From NCBI RefSeq assembly GCF_000520975.1, contig NZ_JACB01000001.1, positions 248,001-312,000 on the forward strand: 64,000 nt of DNA, in the 5' to 3' direction. The translations under genes and the position numbers were made by a program. Of this stretch, positions 26,316 to 35,427 are shown piece by piece. Below the pieces are notes generated by a model. The model did not search any database. It was not told the origin of the DNA and worked only from the letters and a program-made list of their open reading frames with translations. This DNA is from Aquimarina megaterium XH134 (GTDB lineage: Bacteria > Bacteroidota > Bacteroidia > Flavobacteriales > Flavobacteriaceae). Positions within the stretch are counted from its first letter, which is position 1, and each line of letters starts with the position of its first letter.

Positions 26316-27263
26316 ATGAGTACAAGACCATCAATTGACAACTTATTCGAACAAGCAATTGTATATCCTGATTTTGAGTTTCAAGAAAGACTCAACGCAT
26401 TGGTTGGATTAGAGAACCATAAAAGTCGTATGACAAAAATTCTAAGCCTTCTAATAAACCCAGAAGGAATAAGATTTTGGATGAAAAAATATCATCCTAA
26501 TGCAAAACGTATATCCAATATTGTGTTGAGAAGACCTCCATTGGTTATTTTAGAAGGTGATGTTGGGTCAGGTAAATCAGAATTAGCAACATGTATTGGT
26601 GACGCTGTTGCTAGACAAGAAGGAATAGATGTCACTTTACTACCGCTAAGTTTATCCGCAAGAGGACAAGGACACGTTGGCGAGATGACAAAACTAATAT
26701 CAACAGCATTTGATCACACAATTGAAAAAGCTAGAAAACTAAAGAATTCTTCAGGTAAATCTAAGGGTGCAGTAATTCTTCTAGTAGATGAAGCAGATGC
26801 TTTAACTCAATCTCGAGAAAGCAACCAAATGCACCATGAAGACAAAGCTGGTGTAAATGCTTTTATACGTGGAATTGACAGAATTGCTAATAGCAAATTA
26901 CCAGCAGCAGTAATAATGTGTACGAATCGCTTGAATTCTTTAGACCCAGCAATAAAGAGAAGGTCCGCAGATATCTTAAAATTCGGTAGACCAAATGAAG
27001 AACAGAGATTATCTGTGTTAAGAGAACCATTAATTGAACTTGGTTTCACTGATGCTGAAATTAAAGATATGGTAGGGATCACAGGTGAAACTGATGCGAG
27101 AGAGTATGGATTTACTTTTTCTGATTTAACGCAACGACTATTACCTTCTTTAGTTTTAGACGCGTATCCAAATGAGGGCGTTAATCCCAAAAAATCTAAG
27201 GAAATTGCTGATAAAATAAAACCTACACCTCCATTTCAAGATAATACGATTTTGCATAAGTAG
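26316..27263 (+). CDS. cap6: CBASS TRIP13/Pch2-like AAA+ ATPase
   Basis: A 315-residue AAA+ remodeller that disassembles active HORMA-cyclase complexes and so suppresses CBASS in uninfected cells. Visible motifs: Walker A GDVGSGKSE (81-89), pore-loop region SARGQGHVGEMTK, Walker B VILLVDEAD (about 153-161), sensor-1 region VIMCTNRL, Arg-finger region AIKRRSADILKF and a C-terminal small domain. It starts 2 nt after the HORMA stop. It is the last intact gene of the operon; unlike reference type III loci no NucC-type nuclease follows. Confidence 0.9.
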   Translation: MSTRPSIDNLFEQAIVYPDFEFQERLNALVGLENHKSRMTKILSLLINPEGIRFWMKKYHPNAKRISNIVLRRPPLVILEGDVGSGKSELATCIGDAVARQEGIDVTLLPLSLSARGQGHVGEMTKLISTAFDHTIEKARKLKNSSGKSKGAVILLVDEADALTQSRESNQMHHEDKAGVNAFIRGIDRIANSKLPAAVIMCTNRLNSLDPAIKRRSADILKFGRPNEEQRLSVLREPLIELGFTDAEIKDMVGITGETDAREYGFTFSDLTQRLLPSLVLDAYPNEGVNPKKSKEIADKIKPTPPFQDNTILHK

Positions 27264-27286
27264 ATATTGACCATAAAAATAGACGT

Positions 27287-27457
27287 ATGAAAGAGACTAA
27301 GGTTAATCTCATTGGAATTGGAGCTTTTGTAGGAGATCTATTTAGATTATTAGTTAGTACTATACATAAATCAAAAATTAAAGAAGAAGAAGATCCTAAT
27401 AGAAGTTTTGATTTTCAGCTCTCAGGTATAAAAACTGTAAAAATAGGTACTTTATAA
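27287..27457 (+). CDS. 56-residue ORF ending inside the right boundary repeat
   Basis: A short frame 23 nt behind the TRIP13-like gene: hydrophobic start (VNLIGIGAFVGDLFRLLVST), then a charged tail (SKIKEEEDPNRS). Its last codons (KIGTL, stop) are made from the 31-bp boundary repeat. It may be the stump of a gene truncated when the island boundary formed, conceivably of a lost effector, or a small membrane-active peptide. I cannot assign a family and expression is uncertain. Confidence 0.4.
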   Translation: MKETKVNLIGIGAFVGDLFRLLVSTIHKSKIKEEEDPNRSFDFQLSGIKTVKIGTL

Positions 27458-27471
27458 AAAAGTACCTATTT
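27441..27471. repeat. Right copy of the 31-bp hairpin repeat
   Basis: Arms AAATAGGTACTTT and AAAGTACCTATTT (perfect 13 bp) enclose loop ATAAA. It is the exact reverse complement of the copy at 19439-19469, because there the loop is TTTAT. Sequence similarity stops at the repeat edges. It lies between convergent genes, so a bidirectional terminator role is also possible. Confidence 0.75.
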
Positions 27472-27573
27472 AATATTTTTCATTAAAAATTACTATTTCC
27501 TTTGTACTAGTATTTATAAAAAAATCATGGTATTTATTACATAAGTATGGCCTTCAAATTCTTTATAAAAATA

Positions 27574-28344
27574 TTATGCTATTTGTTGATTAAAGCACTT
27601 AACCAACATCTCATAAAGTTCCGGATGTTTTCTTTTGAGTAAATCGGGTCGCTCAAAAAAATACTCTGACGCAACCGCAAAGAATTCTGCTTGGTTTGTG
27701 CTGCCATATTTACGAATATCGGAATGGTTATCGTTAATCGCTTCCATTTCATTATGGATAAGATTTAACCACGGTATGGCATATTGATGCTGTAATAATC
27801 GTTCTGGCACACCATCCGCCCTATCATCAAGCTTATCTATTAGGTGAACAAATTCGTGGATACCGGTGTTGCTTTTATCACTTTTATTATTGAAACCGTG
27901 ATATAATGCTTTTTTGGACAGAATCATTTGCTTTTCAAATCGTCCGTTACCGACAATTCCACCAATGTTGCGTGATTTATCCCTATTGCCAAATTGCATA
28001 TCCTCATTAAAATTGTCCGGGTACAAAAGTATTCCACTTAAATTGGTGTAATGCCATTCTTTAAAGCCAAATACGGGTATTACCGAACTGGCTGCGATTA
28101 AAATTTTATCGAGCTCTTCCAATTCCAATTTCACACCATCAATATAGACTTCGCTCAAAAACTGCATCATTCGCTGCTGAAAAACCACCTGCTTTTCCCC
28201 TGAAAGATTACGATAATAGAGTACGTTCTCTAACAACAACCCGTGCCAATGTTCTGGGAAAGGTTTAACCTTTCGTCGCTTTGCTTTTCTATAGAAATGA
28301 ACGGCAAAAAAAATGATGACACCTAAGAGAATTACATAAACCAT
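27574..28344 (-). CDS. MtfA-like zinc metallopeptidase (M90)
   Basis: A 256-residue protein with an N-terminal membrane anchor (YVILLGVIIFFAVHFY, 3-18). The M90/MtfA domain carries HEFVH (163-167), the zinc-binding HExxH. A downstream NQAEFFAVASEYFFERP segment provides the third ligand Glu. E. coli MtfA is a zinc aminopeptidase linked to Mlc control of sugar uptake; in Bacteroidota the role is unknown. It is the last gene behind copA, a Cys-rich protein and a copper chaperone on the same strand (15-nt gap), which suggests a link to metal stress. Confidence 0.88.
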   Translation of the reverse strand: MVYVILLGVIIFFAVHFYRKAKRRKVKPFPEHWHGLLLENVLYYRNLSGEKQVVFQQRMMQFLSEVYIDGVKLELEELDKILIAASSVIPVFGFKEWHYTNLSGILLYPDNFNEDMQFGNRDKSRNIGGIVGNGRFEKQMILSKKALYHGFNNKSDKSNTGIHEFVHLIDKLDDRADGVPERLLQHQYAIPWLNLIHNEMEAINDNHSDIRKYGSTNQAEFFAVASEYFFERPDLLKRKHPELYEMLVKCFNQQIA

Positions 28345-28359
28345 ACTTCTTCAAAAGTG

Positions 28360-28572
28360 TTAATCTATGGATTCCGCTTTGAACCCTACTTTTTGCAAAG
28401 TAGCCTTAACCTCTTCTTCGGTGGCGCTTTCGCTTTCAACCGTGAGAATTTTATCAAGATTGTTCGTGTCTACTACCCAACTTTCAACACCTTTTTGCTT
28501 GTTTAAAAAAGGCGTTACTTTTGATACGCAACCACCACAATTGATATTTGTTTTAAATTTTAAAGTTTTCAT
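28360..28572 (-). CDS. copZ: HMA-domain metallochaperone (CopZ-like)
   Basis: A small cytosolic copper chaperone of 70 residues with one heavy-metal-associated ferredoxin-like fold. The metal-binding loop is NCGGCVSKV (Cys at about 12 and 15), the usual GMxCxxC in a variant form, and the chain ends GFKAESID as expected. It delivers Cu(I) to the CopA ATPase encoded upstream in the same operon. A second copy with the same CGGCVS loop lies at 54019. Confidence 0.88.
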   Translation of the reverse strand: MKTLKFKTNINCGGCVSKVTPFLNKQKGVESWVVDTNNLDKILTVESESATEEEVKATLQKVGFKAESID

Positions 28573-28593
28573 TTAATTTTAATTTGGTTTATA

Positions 28594-28935
28594 TTAATGT
28601 GCTGTTCCCTGTATTCTATGAACATTGGTGTGAATTTCATTCAGTTGTTTGAATAATTCTTGATATAAAGGCTCTCTTTTTTCTGTACAGCAGGAGACAT
28701 AGAGTTTTCCTATTAAGCTTCCGCATTCCTCAATATGAACGATGCAATTTGAAATTGTATCTTTATTTCCAACTCTTAATTGATTATTCAAATTATTTAG
28801 ACAGTTAAAAGTGTCTTGTATTTTTTCACTTCTAATAGGCATACAACAAGTAGAAGATATTTTTTCTAGCGTTATTTCACATACTTGAATTTTCTCTAAT
28901 GATATTTTTATAAAATTATTCTGAATTGTATCCAT
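28594..28935 (-). CDS. Cys-rich helical small protein in the copA operon
   Basis: A 113-residue, probably all-helical protein with eight Cys, two of them in CC pairs (STCCMP, SCCTEK), and no signal peptide. It sits between copA (5-nt gap) and the chaperone gene. The spacing of Cys along amphipathic helices resembles a reduced version of four-helix copper-storage proteins (Csp/DUF326), but there are fewer Cys than in those. Cytosolic copper buffering is a reasonable guess, not more. Confidence 0.7.
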   Translation of the reverse strand: MDTIQNNFIKISLEKIQVCEITLEKISSTCCMPIRSEKIQDTFNCLNNLNNQLRVGNKDTISNCIVHIEECGSLIGKLYVSCCTEKREPLYQELFKQLNEIHTNVHRIQGTAH

Positions 28936-28940
28936 ATTTT

Positions 28941-31205
28941 TTATTTAATTAATTGAATATTCTTTAATCTTAAACTATTGGCTACTACCGATACGCTACT
29001 AAATGCCATTGCCATTCCTGCAATCATTGGATCCAACAAAAAGCCATTTATAGGATATAGCACACCTGCTGCTATTGGAATTCCAATGATATTATAAATA
29101 AAGGCCCAAAACAGGTTTTGACGGATCCCCAATACAGTTCTTTTTGAGAGTTCCAACGCTTTGGGAATGGATAGCAAATCTGAAGTTATCAAGGTCATCT
29201 TTGCAACGTCCATCGCAATGTCAGAACCTCTCCCCATTGCAATACTCACATTGGCCTCTGCCAAGGCGTGGGAATCGTTGATGCCATCACCCACCATTGC
29301 CACTATTTTTCCATCAGCTTGCAATTTTTCCACAAAAGCTGCTTTATCCGAAGGCATTACCTCCCCTTGATAATGGGTTATTCCCACTTGTTGCGCTACT
29401 GCTGATGCGGTTTTGTTATTATCACCTGTAAGCATATACACTTCTATTCCTTTGTTTTGTAACGTTGTAATAGCCTTTTTGGATGTTTCTTTAATCTTAT
29501 CTGCAATGGCAAGTATTGCCAATACTTGTTCGCTATTACTAAAGAATATGACCGTTTTTGCTTGTTCTTCAAGATTTTCGGATGCTTTGATTAAGGCGGC
29601 ATCGATTTGAATATCATTCTTGACCATTAATTTATGGTTGCCTACAAAGTATTTTGTGCCATTTTCCGATTCTGCCTCAACACCCATTCCCGTTATACTT
29701 TCAAAAGAAGTGATTTCAGTGGGTTGAACATTTTGTTCCTTAAAATGGTTGACTACTGCTTCAGCCAATGGATGTTCAGACTGTGCCTCAATCGCCGAAA
29801 GAATTTGTTTGTATTTCTTTTTATCATTAAGTTTTTCAGTCCAAATTATATCCGTTACTAGGGGTTTTCCTTCGGTAATCGTGCCTGTTTTATCGAGGAC
29901 TACGGTATTAACTTTATGCCCAAGCTCCAGACTTTCGGCATCTTTTATGAGAATATTGTTCTCCGCTCCTTTTCCTATTCCCACCATAATCGCTGTTGGT
30001 GTTGCTAATCCCAACGCACAAGGGCAGGCAATGACCAACACTGCTACGGAAGTCAATAAAGCGTGCGAAAATGCATTATCACCACCAACAAACATCCAAA
30101 TAATGAAGGTAATGATAGATATACCCAATACGATAGGAACAAAAATTCCCGCAATCTTATCGACCAATTTTTGTACAGGTGCTTTGCTTCCCTGTGCTTC
30201 CTGAACCATTTTTATGATTTGTGAAAGCAGGGTTTCCCCTCCTACTTTTTCCGCAGTCAATTGAAAACTTCCTTTTTGATTAACGGTACCGGCAAATACT
30301 TTTCCGTCTTTGGATTTTTGAACTGGAACCGGTTCGCCCGAAATCATACTTTCATCTACATAAGAATTCCCTTTTGACACCTCACCATCTACAGGGATTT
30401 TCTCTCCAGGACGCACGAGGATAGTTTGACCTACTTGAACTTCAGAAATGGGGATTTCCTTTTCTTCACCGTTTTCTATTACCTTCAACGTTTTAGGCTG
30501 TAATCCCATCAATTTTTTGATAGCCGAAGAAGTGTTCGATTTTGCTTTTTCCTCCAATAATTTTCCAAGAGAAATAAAGGTAATGATAACAGTTGCTGCT
30601 TCATAATAGACGTGAGGTTCCATACCACGACTTAGCCAAAATTGAGGAAACAGCGTATTGAATACACTAAATAGAAAGGCGATTCCTGTACTTAATGCTA
30701 CCAACGTATCCATATTGGCCTTTCCATACTTTGCTTGTTTGAAGGCATTAATAAAAAAGTTACGCCCAAACCAAAATAAAACAGGAACGGTCAAGACCAA
30801 CGATATCCATTTTCCAGATTCCCATTCCATAAAGAACATTCCCAGAATAAAAATGGGCAGCGTTAAAATAGCTGACCAAATGGTACGGTTTTTTATGTCT
30901 TGATAGTGCTTTCGCTGAAATTCTTGTTGTACTTCTACGGGGTCTTCTACATCAATAATAATGTCATAACCTACTTCACGCAGGACACGCTGTAATTTTT
31001 TTTCTGAGATGCTTTCATCATAATCGATTAACACAGAGTTACTAGCAAAATTTACTGTGGCCTTGTTAACGCCATCTGTATGGAAAAGAATAGACTCTAC
31101 ACTACTGGCGCAAGCAGCACAAGTCATACCTGTTACTGGGAATGATTTTTTTATTCCTTGTTTAGATTCTTTAGATTTTGTTTCAAATATTTTAACCGTC
31201 TCCAT
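28941..31205 (-). CDS. copA: Cu(+)-exporting P1B-type ATPase CopA
   Basis: A 754-residue copper-exporting ATPase of the inner membrane. One N-terminal HMA domain carries GMTCAAC (about 26-32). The actuator domain shows SGEPVPV, the membrane copper site is [13 protein letters not shown] (CPC), the phosphorylation motif is DKTGTITEG, the P/N-domain block is EHPLAEAVV (HP motif) and the hinge is [11 protein letters not shown]. All key residues are present. It heads an operon with a Cys-rich protein, CopZ-like chaperone and MtfA-like peptidase. CPC together with the chaperone points to Cu(I) or Ag(I) rather than Zn. Confidence 0.95.
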   Translation of the reverse strand: METVKIFETKSKESKQGIKKSFPVTGMTCAACASSVESILFHTDGVNKATVNFASNSVLIDYDESISEKKLQRVLREVGYDIIIDVEDPVEVQQEFQRKHYQDIKNRTIWSAILTLPIFILGMFFMEWESGKWISLVLTVPVLFWFGRNFFINAFKQAKYGKANMDTLVALSTGIAFLFSVFNTLFPQFWLSRGMEPHVYYEAATVIITFISLGKLLEEKAKSNTSSAIKKLMGLQPKTLKVIENGEEKEIPISEVQVGQTILVRPGEKIPVDGEVSKGNSYVDESMISGEPVPVQKSKDGKVFAGTVNQKGSFQLTAEKVGGETLLSQIIKMVQEAQGSKAPVQKLVDKIAGIFVPIVLGISIITFIIWMFVGGDNAFSHALLTSVAVLVIACPCALGLATPTAIMVGIGKGAENNILIKDAESLELGHKVNTVVLDKTGTITEGKPLVTDIIWTEKLNDKKKYKQILSAIEAQSEHPLAEAVVNHFKEQNVQPTEITSFESITGMGVEAESENGTKYFVGNHKLMVKNDIQIDAALIKASENLEEQAKTVIFFSNSEQVLAILAIADKIKETSKKAITTLQNKGIEVYMLTGDNNKTASAVAQQVGITHYQGEVMPSDKAAFVEKLQADGKIVAMVGDGINDSHALAEANVSIAMGRGSDIAMDVAKMTLITSDLLSIPKALELSKRTVLGIRQNLFWAFIYNIIGIPIAAGVLYPINGFLLDPMIAGMAMAFSSVSVVANSLRLKNIQLIK

Positions 31206-31433
31206 AACTCTATTCTTAATTGATGTTACAAATTTCAGAATTAAAGAAGATAAATCTATTACATAATATGCTTAACCATTTGTAAAATTTACCGATACAA
31301 TAGATTCTTTATATCAGTTCTGAGGCAAGTAAAGTTTAAACAAATTATCACCAAAAGACATCTCATCCAAATGCCTCTTTTACAATAGAATTTTATCATT
31401 AGTTATTTAGATTGTTCATAATGAAGCCAATAG
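31206..31433. other. Intergenic region upstream of copA
   Basis: About 230 bp between the copA start and the end of the next minus-strand gene. It must contain the copA promoter. I see no clear palindrome, T-run terminator or additional ORF. Confidence 0.5.
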
Positions 31434-32183
31434 TTAGTTTTTATTTTTATTAATCAACAAGCTAAAACCAATGGAAATGTAATTCATTCTTTTATTAATT
31501 CCTGTTCCAAATGAAAAGTCAAACTGTAAATTTTTATTCGCTAAATAGGTTAGACCAGCATCAAAATTTGGAATATATTCTTCTAAATCTATTAATTCAC
31601 CATATGGTTCAATATATATTCCAACCCTATTATTTATTCCAATTCCTAATGCAAGAGAATATGTTAGATCTCCTTTACCCTGCCCAAAATAATTGTAACC
31701 TAAATTATATCCAATTCCCACTCTTTCATTTATTTCGTGAGAAATAGAAATTTTATTGATTGTTCCTAAATTATCATTGGTCAACTCTTTTGTTCCGGTT
31801 GGGACAATTATATGAGAAAGGAAAGCAATTTCTGTATTCTTACTTTCATCTTTGAGTAATTGTACTTTTGTTCCAATTTCAATATCGCTAATTCCTTCTA
31901 CAGATACGTTATCATTTCTTAATGATTCATATTGGCTAAGGAATCTGACTTCAATGCTTTTGGACACCCCATATCTGAATAAATTTGTTGGTGCTAAAAT
32001 TTGTCTATTTGAACTTTGATTATCTCCTTCAAAACCAATCAGGAAGCCAGTTTCAATTTGTAGATTTCCATTCCCAACAGTTGACGAGCTTTCTGTTTGG
32101 TCTGGTCTATCTGTGATAATTTGAGCATTTAATTGCATTGAAATTAACACACTCAGTCCTAGGATTATTTTTTTTATTTCCAT
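31434..32183 (-). CDS. Outer-membrane 'transporter' of the MetA-pathway phenol degradation-like family
   Basis: A 249-residue protein with a signal peptide ending LNAQ. Then comes ITDRPDQTESSSTVGNGNLQIETGF, whose DRPDxTES block starts many Bacteroidota proteins annotated as transporter (Phenol_MetA_deg-like outer-membrane barrel). Alternating hydrophobic strands run to the end. The cargo is unknown. It stands alone between copA and the TonB-receptor group, with a decayed AraC-gene fragment just upstream, so its membership in a copper operon is uncertain. Confidence 0.75.
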   Translation of the reverse strand: MEIKKIILGLSVLISMQLNAQIITDRPDQTESSSTVGNGNLQIETGFLIGFEGDNQSSNRQILAPTNLFRYGVSKSIEVRFLSQYESLRNDNVSVEGISDIEIGTKVQLLKDESKNTEIAFLSHIIVPTGTKELTNDNLGTINKISISHEINERVGIGYNLGYNYFGQGKGDLTYSLALGIGINNRVGIYIEPYGELIDLEEYIPNFDAGLTYLANKNLQFDFSFGTGINKRMNYISIGFSLLINKNKN

Positions 32184-32203
32184 ATTTTTTTAATTGATTA
32201 CAA

Positions 32204-32263
32204 CTAGTCATAAAAAAGCAGTTCCTTAATTCGTTCAATTTTTTGGTTGACAATATATTGTTC
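32204..32263 (-). pseudogene. 19-codon remnant of an HMA-AraC regulator gene
   Basis: On the minus strand the frame reads EQYIVNQKIERIKELLFYD followed by a stop. This matches EQYVINQKIERIKELLVYD of the intact AraC-type regulator at 35842-36408 with only three changes. Nothing else of the gene is readable around it. It is a scrap left by a deletion or duplication event. Confidence 0.75.
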
Positions 32264-32410
32264 TTATACGACGTAACTCACTGGCTTAATTCGGTTTTGA
32301 TTAGTTTTTAGTCTTGGCTTTTTCACAAAAAATCTAAATTAAATGCCCTTTACAAAAAAATCATAAAAGGCATTCATTTTGTGATAAAGAAAAGTGCAAC
32401 AAATTCAAAT

Positions 32411-32965
32411 CTACTCTATCGTTACATTAAAGGGTGCTGCAATGTCTGTATTGCCACCTGCATCATCAAGACCCGTATTTGGTTTAGTAGGTAGGTGTCG
32501 CAATGTAAAGTTCAACACTCCTGAACTTGCTGCACCAGCAGTAAGCGTGAATTTTGTGCCTAACGGATTCTCATCTCCATCAAAATTAGAGTAGGTAGTT
32601 GAAATATCAAGACCGCCAGCAGTGGTATAGAAAAACTGATGGTCTTCGGCTTCGGCTTCTACTTCATCGGTTACCACTTCTGGGGGACTTACTGTTTCGT
32701 TAAGAATCACAACTGTACCGTTGTAGGTAACTCCAGCACTTAGATTGCCCGAAACGGTAACGACTGGCGGCTCTGGGCCATCGTCATCCAAATCGCGAGT
32801 CTGCATAATAATGGGTGTCCCACCTCCATTGGGTTCAAGTGTTACCGTTAAAGTGGTTAGTGGTTCTTCTTCATTTACTTGTTCTGGCGCATCGTCGTCA
32901 TTTGAACACGACACGAACAAAACTGCTGCAAAAATTATAGTCGATAAAAATTTCACGTTTTTCAT
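32411..32965 (-). CDS. Lipoprotein paired with the TonB receptor
   Basis: A 184-residue lipoprotein (lipobox VSCSNDDD, Cys at about 20) rich in Asp/Glu and beta strands. The end reads NFTLRHLPTKPNTGLDDAGGNTDIAAPFNVTIE-like. It belongs to the type often annotated in Flavobacteria as 'type 1 periplasmic binding fold' lipoprotein and regularly found behind a TonB-dependent receptor, here 19 nt upstream. The acidic DDD, EEEP and EAEAEDH patches could bind metal ions. It is presumably a surface-exposed partner for the receptor; the substrate is unknown. Confidence 0.75.
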   Translation of the reverse strand: MKNVKFLSTIIFAAVLFVSCSNDDDAPEQVNEEEPLTTLTVTLEPNGGGTPIIMQTRDLDDDGPEPPVVTVSGNLSAGVTYNGTVVILNETVSPPEVVTDEVEAEAEDHQFFYTTAGGLDISTTYSNFDGDENPLGTKFTLTAGAASSGVLNFTLRHLPTKPNTGLDDAGGNTDIAAPFNVTIE

Positions 32966-32984
32966 TTGTTTTTGATTTTAAAAA

Positions 32985-35384
32985 TTAATAATTGAGTTTG
33001 AGATTTAATAAAAAGTTCCTGCCCAAATCATCTGCGTAAAAGCGCTGGCGGTTCAGATAATTTCTATAGCTTGTATTAAATAAGTTTGTAATGCCAAAAC
33101 CTACCGTGAGTGTTGATTTTTTATTGGCTTTAAAATCAATACTTGAATTGAAATTAAGTAAATGGTACGCCTCTGGCGGTGTACTCACGTCAACAACTTC
33201 CATCGTTTGGGTCACTGGTAAGAACACCTCAAAATTGTTATCTGGAAATTCGTTTTGACGAAATACATACTCGCTTTGCAGTGCCAACCTAATATTCTTA
33301 AAGTCTGGATTTTGATATACAATTTCGTTTTTTGTATTTACGGATGGTATATTTATTAAAGGCTCATCCCTATTATTATCATATCCCTTTACAAAAGAAA
33401 ATTGATGGTTAAAGCGAAAAATTTGGGTAAAGGCATAAGAGGCATTAAAATCTACTCCCAAAAGCTGGGCATCTGTCTGCCTGTATTCCCAAACTTGAAA
33501 GCTACCTCTTATGGTTTGCTGAATTTCTACAGGTTCGAGAACCATAAAATCTTTGATGATATTTATAAAAGGATTTACCGAAAAACTGAACTTTTCGTTT
33601 TCCCGTTGAAAAGTCAATGCGATTTTATTTCCGATTTCTGAATTGAAACTTAAATCGCCCAACTCGATGCGAGAGGCAGATTGATGCAAACCCTCGCTAA
33701 AAAGTTCAGAAGGGTTAGGTGCGCGAGATGCTAGTGAATAGTTGAAAAACAATTTATATTCATCGCTAAAAGAGTAGGTGGCACCCATGGTTGCCGAAGC
33801 GTTATAAAAATTAAGTTGTGGATTGGCCAAAATCTGATTGGTCAATTCTTCGACTACAATTTCAGGGAAGAACTGGCCGTAATTACGTGATTCCCAAAAG
33901 GACGTTCTGTAAAATTTAAAAGCGTCCATATAGGTGTAATCAAAACGTCCACCAGCTTCTAAAAGAAACCTGTCGTTCAACCTATAATCTGCTATGGCAT
34001 ATATCCCAAAATCATATTTGTCGTAATCGGGTATCAACCTACGCACTCCTGTATCAGGGTCTGCAAAGTTGTTCTGATACCTTGCCATTACACCAGTTTT
34101 TAGGTTTACTGCATCGGTTAAGTGAGAATCTAAATCGAGCATCAATGTATGGGTCTCCAATTGCAAATCCAATGAAGCCTTGTCTTTACCAGCACCACGC
34201 CTAATATCAAATTCCAAACGGTTATTACGCTGAAAATCATATTGTAGGTTCACTTTTCCAAAGCCATCAAACCTTTTAAACCCCTTTATTCGCGCCAAAT
34301 GGTGCGTGACATCTTGGTTTGGTGCAGCAATATTGTAGGTAAAGTCATTTATTATTAAAGGCCTGTCACTATTTAATGCCATTACTAAGTCTTCAATGCC
34401 ACCCAGATTAGATGCTCTTAAAATGCCAATTTCATTTTTAAAGAGTGAATAATACGCCTCGACGCCATAATCAAATTGATTTAAACCTACCTTAAAAGAC
34501 AGGTTACGCTCAAAAGTTCCCGTGTTACTCAACACATAGTCAGGTGCGTCAAAATCACCAAAACGTTTTAATGTTCCTTGCAAGGTTGCGTGCCATCCGC
34601 TTTGATAGCTTTTGGTCAATTGCGAGGTAAAAGAAGCACCACGACCGTTACTTGCTCCAGCTAGTAAGGTCTTACCGTAAATACTATCCTTAACGGGAAC
34701 TTTTGAAGCTTCGGCAACTATTACACCTCCCACGGCATCTCCACTATATTGTAAAGCTCCTGCCCCTTTAATCAAGGTTAGGTTTCCTGCGGAATTAATG
34801 TCCACATTTGGGGCGTGCTCAGCTCCCCATTCTTGATCTTCCATCCGAACACCATTGTTGATGATGACAACACGACTACTGTGAAGTCCATTAATCAAAG
34901 GTTTTACAACTGTATTTCCTGTGTTGAGGGAAGAGACACCGCTTAAACTGTTTAGTGCATCACCGAGTGTACCGCTACTAAAACGTTCCAACTCATCTTT
35001 TGAGATTGTGTTTTCCTGTATTGTTTTGGTCTTATTACCGTAAGCTTTTCCCTCCACGGTAACTTGGTTCAGTTCTTCCAAATGATGCTCCAATTTAAAG
35101 CTTTTGGTCGTGTTGTCAAATACCTTAATGGTAAACCCTTTGGTCAAGCAATAGGGATGCGACACTTGTATATTATAAGTATCATTGCATAGGTTTCGAA
35201 TTGTAAATTTTCCGTCGAGGTCTGTAACAACAGCTTTTTCAGAACCTGCAACAATAAGTGTTGCGCCCACAAGCAAAGACCCATCGTGAAGATCTGTTAT
35301 CGTGCCAGAAAGTGTGTTGTCACAATTTTGTGAAAAAGATGTAATACTGCTCAATAGCAGTATTAATAGTGCATACTTGCGCAT
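32985..35384 (-). CDS. TonB-dependent outer membrane receptor
   Basis: A 799-residue receptor without STN domain. It has a signal peptide (SITSFSQ), a carboxypeptidase-regulatory-like domain (about 23-110: GTITDLHDGSLLVGATLIV), a plug (about 115-235, with NGVRMEDQEWGAEHAPNVD and GAGALQYSGDAVGG) and a 22-strand-type barrel ending LLNLKLNY. The EWGAEHAP block in the plug is typical of receptors I associate with metal-ion uptake in Bacteroidetes, but the substrate is not proven. It is flanked by a small Cys/His-bearing protein upstream and an acidic lipoprotein downstream in one minus-strand unit. Confidence 0.92.
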   Translation of the reverse strand: MRKYALLILLLSSITSFSQNCDNTLSGTITDLHDGSLLVGATLIVAGSEKAVVTDLDGKFTIRNLCNDTYNIQVSHPYCLTKGFTIKVFDNTTKSFKLEHHLEELNQVTVEGKAYGNKTKTIQENTISKDELERFSSGTLGDALNSLSGVSSLNTGNTVVKPLINGLHSSRVVIINNGVRMEDQEWGAEHAPNVDINSAGNLTLIKGAGALQYSGDAVGGVIVAEASKVPVKDSIYGKTLLAGASNGRGASFTSQLTKSYQSGWHATLQGTLKRFGDFDAPDYVLSNTGTFERNLSFKVGLNQFDYGVEAYYSLFKNEIGILRASNLGGIEDLVMALNSDRPLIINDFTYNIAAPNQDVTHHLARIKGFKRFDGFGKVNLQYDFQRNNRLEFDIRRGAGKDKASLDLQLETHTLMLDLDSHLTDAVNLKTGVMARYQNNFADPDTGVRRLIPDYDKYDFGIYAIADYRLNDRFLLEAGGRFDYTYMDAFKFYRTSFWESRNYGQFFPEIVVEELTNQILANPQLNFYNASATMGATYSFSDEYKLFFNYSLASRAPNPSELFSEGLHQSASRIELGDLSFNSEIGNKIALTFQRENEKFSFSVNPFINIIKDFMVLEPVEIQQTIRGSFQVWEYRQTDAQLLGVDFNASYAFTQIFRFNHQFSFVKGYDNNRDEPLINIPSVNTKNEIVYQNPDFKNIRLALQSEYVFRQNEFPDNNFEVFLPVTQTMEVVDVSTPPEAYHLLNFNSSIDFKANKKSTLTVGFGITNLFNTSYRNYLNRQRFYADDLGRNFLLNLKLNY

Positions 35385-35427
35385 ATAAATTCTTAATTAA
35401 AATAAAACGTATCAGTTAGTTTATCTA

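Noticed and set aside
27441-27471. Right boundary hairpin as ordinary terminator only
   Set aside because: Not excluded, but an exact inverted copy 8 kb away in front of a promoter, where no terminator is needed for the following gene, makes this explanation incomplete.
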